NCBI GenBank assembly: GCA_027297085.1
Contig: JAPUIL010000389.1
Location: 1-5,657, forward strand
Length of the DNA stretch: 5,657 nucleotides
Direction of reading: 5' to 3'
Source of the DNA: Verrucomicrobiota bacterium
GTDB lineage: Bacteria > Verrucomicrobiota > Verrucomicrobiia > Opitutales > UBA2995
In this document: positions 1 through 5,657 of the stretch, one piece after another
Layout: the number at the start of each line of letters is the position of its first letter
How positions within the stretch are numbered: the stretch's first letter is position 1
The notes under the pieces: model-generated
Told to the model about the DNA's origin: nothing
The model's input: the letters and a program-made list of their open reading frames with translations, nothing else
The model's database searches: none
Program-made: the position numbers and the translations under genes

Positions 1-2
1 TG

Positions 3-674
3 GATGAGTATCCTTCCAAGGAAGACTTCAATGTCATAGTGGATGGCAATGTGTTTGTTGGTAACCGCAATTCCTCAGACAACTCGGGTGCGATGCGTAT
101 TACGATGGAGTCGCGGGTTCATTTCACCAACAATGTAATCGCCGAAAACAACGGTGGCATGTATTTACAACGGTCAGAAATAATCGCCGAAAACAACACG
201 GTCTGGCAGGATTGGAAATTTCTGGAAGACAAAGAATCACTGGGTCCCAGTTATTTTACCGGAAATGTTCTGAAAGGGCCTGTCGGCGATATGGAAGCGC
301 GCGTTTCTTTCCATGGTAATATGATGGAGTCGCAAATTAACGATGACGCGCGTATTGAGGTTTCGGATATATTTATAGATGACGCCGTGAGTGGCGAATT
401 CGATGTAATTGATTTCAACTCGGTGACCTTTACCACGGTAATCAAAACCTCTAAGCGCCTTCCTTCGAAAGTGGATTTGGCCAATCGGTCTGTCCGCATA
501 AGCGAGGATCACGATGGAGGTCAATGGAGAGTCATCAAATCAGCAAAAGGCAACCAGCTTGTTATCTGGGGAGCTTTAACAGCGACCACCGGAACGATGG
601 GTGCTTTCGATGTACTCCGCTCCTTTACTTTAAAATCTGATGCGCCCAAAGGCATTGGCGCCGGATCAAATTAA
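3..674 (+). CDS. Right-handed parallel beta-helix repeat protein, C-terminal part (5' end outside window)
   Basis: The reading frame is open to the left edge, so the start lies outside; 223 residues are visible before TAA at 672-674. An internal GTG at base 39 could be read as a start but is an ordinary Val codon in a continuing frame. The first half shows short Asn-rich strand/turn repeats typical of beta-helix rungs: GNVFVGN (visible residues 15-21), NNVIAEN (43-49), ENNTVWQ (63-69), TGNVLKG (86-92) and HGNMMES (104-110). Residues about 164-180 (VRI..DHDGGQWRVI, then GNQLVIWG) look like a small beta module. The protein ends in DAPKGIGAG, resembling the 'SPAIGAG' ending seen in many secreted beta-helix and pectate-lyase-like proteins. 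The family is usually exported and binds or cleaves polysaccharide; no catalytic residues can be assigned from this fragment. The downstream aldolase begins 22 bases later, so co-transcription is likely. Confidence 0.75.
   Translation, partial: DEYPSKEDFNVIVDGNVFVGNRNSSDNSGAMRITMESRVHFTNNVIAENNGGMYLQRSEIIAENNTVWQDWKFLEDKESLGPSYFTGNVLKGPVGDMEARVSFHGNMMESQINDDARIEVSDIFIDDAVSGEFDVIDFNSVTFTTVIKTSKRLPSKVDLANRSVRISEDHDGGQWRVIKSAKGNQLVIWGALTATTGTMGAFDVLRSFTLKSDAPKGIGAGSN
136..197 (+). repeat. 17-bp exact direct repeat inside the beta-helix gene (two copies, 45-bp offset)
   Basis: TAATCGCCGAAAACAAC occurs at 136-152 and again at 181-197. The offset is 45 bases, exactly 15 codons, so both copies are read in the same frame and encode the same stretch, ending IAENN. 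Identity at the DNA level over 17 bases, within a fold made of repeated rungs, suggests a fairly recent internal duplication or gene conversion of part of a rung. Codon choice constrained by a repeated peptide is an alternative explanation. Confidence 0.7.
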
Positions 675-696
675 TCAATCAACCCCGAACCAAATA

Positions 697-1683
697 ATGT
701 CACGAGTATCCATAATCCTGTGTGTGCTAGCAACATTCGTAGCGAGCGCATGTGCAGCGGCCGAATATTCAGGTCCCAAACGCATTAACAAGGCGATCGA
801 GCTTCTGGAAGCAGGCCAACCGGTTTATTACACTTACGGGGCCAAAGGAAGCGATTCGCCCCGGACGAGAGACGAGATGTTTGAGTTGGGTAAATCGCTC
901 TCAAAAACCTGGGCCGATCTGATTCTGTACGACATGGAGCACTCAGCTCTCGACTTTGGTTTGCTGCGAGCGTTCATGTTAGGCTTGCTTGAAGGTGGCC
1001 CGACACCCAGTGGTCATCGCACTCCTGCGGTCATCACAACCTTGCCTCTGATGGGACTCGATCCGGAATCGGTCAAGATTAACGGTTGGATGGTTCAGCA
1101 GGCGCTCGCTGCCGGAATCCATGGCGTTCACTTGTGCCGGGCGCGGGACCCGGAAGCAGTTCGCGAATTTGTGCGACAGGCTCGCTATCCGGTCCATCGT
1201 CAGGGACTGGATTTAGAAGGTGGAATTGAAGAAGGAGTACGCGGCATGGGTAGCGATGGATTTGCCCGCAAGATTTGGGGATTAACTCGCGAAGAATATT
1301 TCACGGTAGCTGATACCTGGCCGCTAAACCCTGATGGCGAAATTATGCTTGGAGTCAAAATTGAGGACCCGCATGCTCTGCGAAATTGTGAGTCCACTGC
1401 ACGGGTTGCAGGATTGGCCTTCGTTGAATCCGGTCCACGAGATATGGGCCTGTCTTATGGCTACTTGGAAGGTCGAGCGGATCCTCCGCTACCTCCGGAG
1501 GTCGTGGCGTCCAACGCCCGTATTTTAGCCGCTGCCGATGCAGCAGGAGTCGCCTTTCTCAACAACGTGCTTCCTGATAATGTGATCGCCGGAATTGACG
1601 GTGGGATCGATATTGCTGCGGGTGGCAGTCAGGAAGCGGCAGAAATTGGCCGACGCCACACGGGGCGTCTGATGCCCTGGTAA
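697..1683 (+). CDS. HpcH/HpaI-family aldolase (aldolase/citrate lyase superfamily) with N-terminal export signal
   Basis: The family catalyses metal-dependent retro-aldol cleavage of 2-keto-3-deoxy acids (4-hydroxy-2-oxoheptanedioate, 2-keto-3-deoxy-L-rhamnonate) to pyruvate and an aldehyde. I chose the ATG at 697 (328 residues) because it begins a clear signal peptide: short basic start, hydrophobic residues 5-18, then ASACAAA before EY. Cleavage could follow AAA (signal peptidase I), or ASAC could act as a weak lipobox. Family landmarks by eye: the catalytic-His region DMEH (H82), a Gly/Val/His block ending RARDPEAVREFVRQARYP (about 148-165), GVRGMGS (180-186), a probable metal Glu in KIED (E223), and GPRD with the second metal ligand (D249). 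The Arg that usually follows the second strand seems replaced by Thr (AVITT, 111-115). No Shine-Dalgarno sequence precedes the start. An in-frame ATG at 640 exists but would bury the signal peptide and overlap the upstream gene. Family is secure; substrate unknown. Confidence 0.88.
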   Translation: MSRVSIILCVLATFVASACAAAEYSGPKRINKAIELLEAGQPVYYTYGAKGSDSPRTRDEMFELGKSLSKTWADLILYDMEHSALDFGLLRAFMLGLLEGGPTPSGHRTPAVITTLPLMGLDPESVKINGWMVQQALAAGIHGVHLCRARDPEAVREFVRQARYPVHRQGLDLEGGIEEGVRGMGSDGFARKIWGLTREEYFTVADTWPLNPDGEIMLGVKIEDPHALRNCESTARVAGLAFVESGPRDMGLSYGYLEGRADPPLPPEVVASNARILAAADAAGVAFLNNVLPDNVIAGIDGGIDIAAGGSQEAAEIGRRHTGRLMPW

Positions 1684-1963
1684 TTCCTAATGTTTCAAAC
1701 GTCTTCCAAAGGGCAGATCTTATCTAATTATTAATCAGCTAGTTGTGGAAATTAATACACATTTGTTAATCCTCACAGAAAGTGGCGTTTTTAGAAAGCC
1801 CTCTCGAAGGCTAAAACCAACATGCGCGAAGAGCTACGTTCCAGCCCGCATTCCGCTTAGTTACGTAGGAAACTACGCTCCCGCGCTTGATTGCAAACTG
1901 CGCCTTGCTCTTCATCACATCTAGATTTTTTGAAACAATAGGGTAAACCTGAATCTGACTGAA
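1684..1963. other. 280-base non-coding gap between aldolase and symporter genes
   Basis: I see no convincing gene on either strand here. The first half is AT-rich, with ATTAAT at 1730-1735 and 1751-1756 and GTTAAT at 1765-1770; this is the likeliest place for a promoter of the downstream operon, but I found no well-spaced -35/-10 pair. A 13-base near-palindrome (ATGTTTCAAACGT) lies at 1690-1702, shortly after the aldolase stop. A bulged hairpin can form at 1789-1816. The second half is GC-richer and is dominated by the 86-base palindrome listed separately, followed by a run of six T at 1926-1931, which starts 12 bases beyond the palindrome. Confidence 0.7.
1828..1913. repeat. 86-base imperfect palindrome with GAAA-capped central hairpin (REP/MITE-like)
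   Basis: The ends are a perfect 7-base inverted repeat, GAAGAGC (1828-1834) and GCTCTTC (1907-1913). The core is CGTAG-GAAA-CTACG (1864-1877), a 5-bp stem with a GNRA-type loop. Both pairs share one symmetry axis at 1870.5. Between them, CAG (1842-1844) pairs with CTG (1898-1900) and GCA (1848-1850) with TGC (1892-1894), shifted by a single base, and CG-type pairs occur at 1855-1856/1885-1886. One nested symmetric structure over 86 bases is unlikely by chance. Its composition differs from the AT-rich DNA just upstream. It resembles dispersed palindromic repeats in bacterial intergenic DNA; whether this one is dispersed cannot be seen from one copy. It lies 50 bases before the symporter start, so it could also affect transcript stability or termination. 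Confidence 0.6.
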
Positions 1964-3556
1964 ATGAAATTAGCATTTATTGATTGGTTGATCGTGCTCA
2001 TTTATCTGGTGGGTATCGCCAGTATTGGGCTGTATGTTTCACGTGGACAGCGCACGGTTCGCAAGTTCTTCACCGCAGACCGTTCGATTCCGTCCTGGGC
2101 GGTAGGATTTACACTTATGGCTACGATTGTGGGAAGCGGCACCTTCGTAGGGCACCCCGGTACTGCCTATGGTAAAGGTATGATTCTCTTCCTGCCGCAT
2201 ATGTTGCTGCCTCTGGTTTTGATGATCGTAGCAATTTGGATTGTGCCTTTCTATAGACGCGTGGTGCAAATGAGCGCCTATGAGTACGTTGGACGCCGTT
2301 TCGGATTAGCGAGCCGGATATACACTTCCTTGGGCTTTTTGGCTGACCGGACATTTGATCTCGGGATAACCTTGCTGACTACCAGTATTGCGTTGTATGT
2401 GTTTACGGGTTGGGACCCCATTTATGTAATCCTTGGAACCGGACTTTTCACCTTGGTTTATACCATGATCGGTGGAATCACCGCGGTGGCGTGGACGAAT
2501 GTTGCCCAGGGAATTATTCTTTCCATGGGAGCAGTTGTGATTCTGATCCGTGTGATTTTTGCTCCGGAAATCGGAGATCCCGTGGGTATCGTGAAGACCT
2601 CTTGGGAAGCGGGCCGTTATAGTTTCGGTTCCTGGGATTTTTCATGGAATATGCTCTACGATCGGCAAACTACGACCATCTGGATCTTTTTCCTAGCCTA
2701 CTTTATTCAATGGAGCCGCCGCTATATTACTGATCAGCATATAGTCCAAAATTATTTGATCGCCAAGTCGGACAAGGCTGCCAGCCGAGGTGCCTTTATG
2801 GGCGCGCTCGCTTGTTTACCCATCTTTTTCGCCTTCATGTTTATCGGTGGCAGCTTTTATGGCTTTTTCGAGCTGATGCCGGGAGATATGGGGCCATTGA
2901 AAGCTGACGAAGTGATGCCTTATTTCCTGTCGCACTACATTCCCGCCGGAGTGCTTGGACTGATTCTGGCAGCCATTCTGGCTGCAGCCATGTCGTCAGT
3001 CAGTGCTGATTTGAATAGCATAGCAACTGTGCTCACAACCGATTATTTTGGGAACATTTTTCCCAAGGTTAAGGAGAAGACTCGCCTGATCTTCGGTCGA
3101 TTAATGGTGCTGGTTGGAGGGGTTTCCGCATCCGGAATTGCCATACTGCTTATTCCAAAGGATACATCGGTTCCCTTGATGCAACGAGCCATCACTATCG
3201 CTACGATTATTTCGGGTGGGACCTTGGGTTTGTTCTGTCTTGGATTTCTCACCCGTCGAGCTACCAGAACCGGAGTCTATTGCGGGATTGTGACCTGCGT
3301 TCTCTTTACAAGCTGGGCTTTGCTTTCTCAGCCCAATGGTGATGGCGGACGTATTGTCGACTTTGGATTTAACTGGAACATGAATTCTATTTTAATAGGG
3401 GTGTTCGGTCACTTCGTTTTGTTTGGCACTGGGTATCTAACCAGTCGTCTGTTCGGTGGATATCTACCCGATAATATCCATGAGCTCACCATTCACAAAG
3501 TTCGTGAGTTTCACCGGGAGCATAAAAAAGCTGCCGCGGAAGCAGGGAATGATTAA
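1964..3556 (+). CDS. Sodium:solute symporter (SSS family) inner-membrane transporter
   Basis: This 530-residue integral membrane protein couples Na+ entry to uptake of a small solute. It has about 13 hydrophobic segments (roughly 5-25, 45-65, 73-96, 121-147, 152-172, 176-199, 236-252, 272-300, 325-348, 378-397, 406-428, 437-455, 474-495), as expected for LeuT-fold SSS proteins of this length. Family landmarks are IDWLIVLIYLVGIASIGLY at the N-terminus, TLMATIVGSGTFVG (50-63), TDQHIVQNYLIAKS (256-269) and AAAMSSVSADLNS (340-352). By comparison with vSGLT, A341, S344 and S345 match the Na2-site Ala and two Ser residues, so sodium coupling is probably intact. The C-terminus is a charged tail (about 505-530). 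The start has no clear Shine-Dalgarno sequence. The substrate cannot be read from sequence; the sulfatase 8 bases downstream suggests a sulfated or sulfate-derived organic solute (inference). Confidence 0.95.
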   Translation: MKLAFIDWLIVLIYLVGIASIGLYVSRGQRTVRKFFTADRSIPSWAVGFTLMATIVGSGTFVGHPGTAYGKGMILFLPHMLLPLVLMIVAIWIVPFYRRVVQMSAYEYVGRRFGLASRIYTSLGFLADRTFDLGITLLTTSIALYVFTGWDPIYVILGTGLFTLVYTMIGGITAVAWTNVAQGIILSMGAVVILIRVIFAPEIGDPVGIVKTSWEAGRYSFGSWDFSWNMLYDRQTTTIWIFFLAYFIQWSRRYITDQHIVQNYLIAKSDKAASRGAFMGALACLPIFFAFMFIGGSFYGFFELMPGDMGPLKADEVMPYFLSHYIPAGVLGLILAAILAAAMSSVSADLNSIATVLTTDYFGNIFPKVKEKTRLIFGRLMVLVGGVSASGIAILLIPKDTSVPLMQRAITIATIISGGTLGLFCLGFLTRRATRTGVYCGIVTCVLFTSWALLSQPNGDGGRIVDFGFNWNMNSILIGVFGHFVLFGTGYLTSRLFGGYLPDNIHELTIHKVREFHREHKKAAAEAGND

Positions 3557-3557
3557 T

Positions 3558-3562
3558 AGAGG
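3558..3562 (+). promoter_or_regulatory. Ribosome binding site AGAGG for the sulfatase gene
   Basis: AGAGG lies in the 8-base gap after the symporter stop. It is 2 bases from the first ATG (3565) but 5 bases from the second ATG (3568), so spacing favours translation from 3568. It is the only clear Shine-Dalgarno-like site I see at a start in this window. Confidence 0.5.
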
Positions 3563-3564
3563 CG

Positions 3565-4938
3565 ATGATGGAAAGTAAGGAAGAGAAACGCCCGAATGTG
3601 CTGCTGGTAATTGTCGACGATCTCTCGTCGTATCAGCTTGGCTGTTACGGTAGCAAGTACTACGAGACGCCGAACTTGGATGCTTTTGCGAATAGCGGTA
3701 TTCGATTTCAACGAGCGTATGCAACAAGCCCCGTCTGTTCACCAGCCAGGGCCAGCCTTTATACGGGACGGCATCCCGCTCGATTGCATTTGACGAATTA
3801 TATCCCTGGAACGGTACCGGATAATCCGAGGTTGATTACTCCGGATTGGCAAAAGGGGCTGCCGGTTAGTGAAAAAACCCTGGGCGATATTTTTAAAGAG
3901 AACGGCTATGAAACGGCTCACATTGGTAAGTGGCACTTAGCGGAAGATTATAATTATCAGCCTAATCGACCCATGGATCCCGAGTCTCACGGATTCGACG
4001 AGGTATTTTATACCATAAAACCGAAGCCTCATTTTGATCCGGAAAAGGATGCACACAACGTCGAGAAACTGACGGATAAAACTATCGAATTCCTGAAAAG
4101 ACCACACGAACGACCGTTTCTTTGCGTATTGGCTCACAATACTATCCACCGGCCTGAACTGGCACCTGCTTCATACCTGGAGCGGTTTGAGTCTAAGAAA
4201 GCTGGGCAAGGGGAATGGCAACACCCGACACAAGCAGCCATGATTTCTCAGCTAGATGATACCTTTGGGCGTTTGATGGATGGCTTGGAGGAATCCGGGC
4301 AGATGGATAATACGATTGTTGTGGTTACCGCTGACCATGGGGCTTATGCCGATAGCGACGTGCGTAAACCCTGGCGAGGTGCAAAAGCCGATCTCTATGA
4401 GGGTGGACTTAGAGTTCCATTCTTATTGCGATGGCAGAAGCATTTGCCAGAAGGCGCTAGTCCTTCAGGAGCAGTATCCATGGCGGATCTGGTCCCAACT
4501 CTGGCGGAGTTGACTGGAATTGAGATGCCTGATGTTCCACTAGATGGGGTCAGTTTGGTTTCGGCTATCAACAAATCAGGGAGTGAAGATTCTCAAGGAG
4601 CCTACTATTGGCATTTTCCACATTATCATCATAGTGGTTTAGCCCCGTGCGGTGCGATGATTCGTGGTCGCCACAAATTAATTGAATGGTTCGATGGAAG
4701 TATTGGGAAATCGGATACTTGTCCAGCCTACGAGCTGTTTGATTTGGAACAGGATCCATGTGAAGAACGAGATATTGCCATCAAGTATCCTGGTCTGGTG
4801 GTTGTAATGGCTGAATCGCTCCAGAATTGGAGAAACCGTGTTGGAGCCCAGGAAATGATTCCAAATCCAGATTTTGACCCAAATCAAAGTGGTCAGCGCT
4901 CTGAACCGCCTCCGGGAGATAAAATAGTAACCGTTTAA
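3565..4938 (+). CDS. Type I (formylglycine) sulfatase, S1 family, no signal peptide
   Basis: The enzyme hydrolyses a sulfate ester using formylglycine made from Cys. In the 457-residue reading the signature is C58-S-P-A-R62 followed by ASLYTG, so it belongs to the Cys-type class and needs a maturase (FGE or anSME) encoded elsewhere. Calcium-site residues are visible: D18-D19 in VIVDDL and D257-H258 in TADHG. Other active-site positions are K122 and H124 (GKWHL), H191/H195 (AHNTIH), K274 (RGAKADLYEGG) and R283. The C-terminal half has YWHFPHY (348-354), RGRHKLIEWF and ELFDLEQDPCEERDIA, typical of arylsulfatase-A-like enzymes. ATGATG gives two possible starts; the one at 3568 fits the AGAGG spacing better (456 residues). 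An in-frame TGA at 3550-3552 excludes a longer N-terminus, so no signal peptide is possible and the enzyme should be cytoplasmic. Substrate unassigned. It sits 8 bases after the symporter and 1 base before the dehydrogenase. Confidence 0.95.
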   Translation: MMESKEEKRPNVLLVIVDDLSSYQLGCYGSKYYETPNLDAFANSGIRFQRAYATSPVCSPARASLYTGRHPARLHLTNYIPGTVPDNPRLITPDWQKGLPVSEKTLGDIFKENGYETAHIGKWHLAEDYNYQPNRPMDPESHGFDEVFYTIKPKPHFDPEKDAHNVEKLTDKTIEFLKRPHERPFLCVLAHNTIHRPELAPASYLERFESKKAGQGEWQHPTQAAMISQLDDTFGRLMDGLEESGQMDNTIVVVTADHGAYADSDVRKPWRGAKADLYEGGLRVPFLLRWQKHLPEGASPSGAVSMADLVPTLAELTGIEMPDVPLDGVSLVSAINKSGSEDSQGAYYWHFPHYHHSGLAPCGAMIRGRHKLIEWFDGSIGKSDTCPAYELFDLEQDPCEERDIAIKYPGLVVVMAESLQNWRNRVGAQEMIPNPDFDPNQSGQRSEPPPGDKIVTV

Positions 4939-4939
4939 A

Positions 4940-5657
4940 ATGAGTACTTTAATATTACAGCAACCTAAACGTCTGTTCTTTGGACCCGGATGTGTTTCCG
5001 GCATAGCCGATGAACTTAAAGCGAGTTCTCTAAATAGGGTCTTTGTTGTCACCAACACGGGTGCTCCCGCCGAAATGGCAGAGGCACAAGTTTCCTTGTG
5101 GAAATCCCAGGGAATGGAGGTTGAGGTCTTCGATGGCATCGATAAGGAGCCAAACCTGGCTTTGTTTAATGATACACTGGATGCTGTTCGGGCTTTCAGC
5201 CCTGATGCGGTGGTAGGTATCGGAGGAGGAAGCGCTATGGATGTAGCCAAACTGGTGGCAGCACTTTGGAATGGTTCTCAATCTGTTCAGGACGTGTTTG
5301 GTATTGGTTTGTTGAAGGGGCGTAAAACTTATTTGGCCTGTATTCCAACCACGGCAGGTACCGGAGCCGACGTTTCGCCGAATTCAATCATTTTGGATGA
5401 AGCAGAGAAACTGAAGAAAGGCGTAGTCAGCCCCTACTTGGTTCCGGATGCCTCGTTTGTCGATCCTGAGCTCACTTTGGGTTTACCACCCTCTATCACG
5501 GCTGCAACGGGTTACGATGCTCTGGTGCATTGTATGGAAGCTTACGCTAATAAGTTTGCTCATCCAGTCGTCGATGCCATCGCACTGGAAGGAATCCGCC
5601 AGATCGGGTTGAGTCTGGAACGCGCAGTTGAGGATGGTTCTGATCTGGAAGCACGAA
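4940..5657 (+). CDS. Iron-containing (group III) alcohol dehydrogenase, N-terminal 239 residues (3' end outside window)
   Basis: This is an NAD(P)-dependent, metal-dependent oxidoreductase that interconverts alcohols and aldehydes. The frame runs from ATG 4940 off the right edge; the family is usually about 380-390 residues, so roughly a third is missing. The N-terminal Rossmann-like domain contains FFGPGC (13-18), the nucleotide-binding motif GIGGGSAMD (93-101) and PTTAGTGADVS (136-146), where the common Glu of 'GTGSEV' is Asp. The C-terminal metal domain begins with ATGYDALVHCMEAY (189-202); D193 and H197 match the first two iron ligands (D196 and H200 of E. coli FucO). The other two His ligands lie beyond the edge. 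Only one base separates it from the sulfatase stop, and the nearest GGGAG (4914-4918) is too far upstream, so translation probably depends on coupling to the sulfatase. FucO-like lactaldehyde reductase, propanediol dehydrogenase or another aldehyde reductase are all possible. Confidence 0.94.
   Translation, partial: MSTLILQQPKRLFFGPGCVSGIADELKASSLNRVFVVTNTGAPAEMAEAQVSLWKSQGMEVEVFDGIDKEPNLALFNDTLDAVRAFSPDAVVGIGGGSAMDVAKLVAALWNGSQSVQDVFGIGLLKGRKTYLACIPTTAGTGADVSPNSIILDEAEKLKKGVVSPYLVPDASFVDPELTLGLPPSITAATGYDALVHCMEAYANKFAHPVVDAIALEGIRQIGLSLERAVEDGSDLEAR

Noticed and set aside
640..696. Upstream in-frame ATG giving a 347-residue aldolase
   Set aside because: It overlaps the end of the beta-helix gene by 35 bases, has no ribosome binding site, and would put 19 polar residues in front of an obvious signal peptide.
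1789..1816. Hairpin TTTT-AGCC / GGCT-AAAA as a transcription terminator for the aldolase gene
   Set aside because: The stem is interrupted by a 4-base bulge and no T-tract follows on either strand; it starts about 105 bases after the aldolase stop.
1905..1963. Sigma-70 promoter directly before the symporter (TTGAAA at 1930-1935 as -35)
   Set aside because: No acceptable -10 hexamer lies 16-18 bases downstream, and the implied transcript start would fall at or beyond the ATG.
4914..4918. GGGAG as ribosome binding site for the dehydrogenase
   Set aside because: It ends 21 bases before the ATG, too far for normal Shine-Dalgarno pairing, and lies inside the sulfatase coding region.
4678..5250. 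190-codon open frame on the minus strand
   Set aside because: It lies antisense across the sulfatase 3' end and dehydrogenase 5' end, both of which carry clear family motifs; its translation is low in recognisable structure.

Overview
The window comes from a bacterial chromosome with balanced base composition. All recognisable genes lie on the + strand. The gene content (secreted beta-helix protein, type I sulfatase, sodium:solute symporter, HpcH/HpaI-type aldolase, iron-type alcohol dehydrogenase), the weak or absent Shine-Dalgarno sites and the short intergenic gaps fit a polysaccharide-degrading member of the Planctomycetes-Verrucomicrobia-Lentisphaerae group. A marine Verrucomicrobia (Opitutae-like) source is my best guess. 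There is no rRNA or other phylogenetic marker, so this is inference.

Layout. Bases 3-674 hold the 3' end of a gene for a right-handed parallel beta-helix protein, cut by the left edge. After 22 bases comes an HpcH/HpaI-family aldolase (697-1683) that unexpectedly begins with an export signal. A 280-base non-coding gap follows (1684-1963). It contains an AT-rich stretch and an 86-base imperfect palindrome (1828-1913) centred on a GAAA-capped hairpin. Next is a tightly packed run: sodium:solute symporter (1964-3556), 8-base gap, sulfatase without a signal peptide (3565-4938), 1-base gap, iron-containing alcohol dehydrogenase (4940 to the right edge, 3' end missing). The last three are almost certainly one operon.

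How the genes may work together (inference). The beta-helix protein could bind or cleave a polysaccharide outside the cytoplasm. The symporter could import a small product that still carries sulfate, and the sulfatase would remove the sulfate inside the cell. HpaI-type aldolases and iron-type dehydrogenases are known partners in methylpentose (fucose/rhamnose) breakdown, where a 2-keto-3-deoxy acid is split to pyruvate plus lactaldehyde and the lactaldehyde is then reduced or oxidised. A route for a sulfated deoxysugar or another small organosulfate is therefore plausible but unproven. The export signal on the aldolase argues against the simplest version.

No CRISPR array, tRNA, rRNA, transposase or phage gene was seen.
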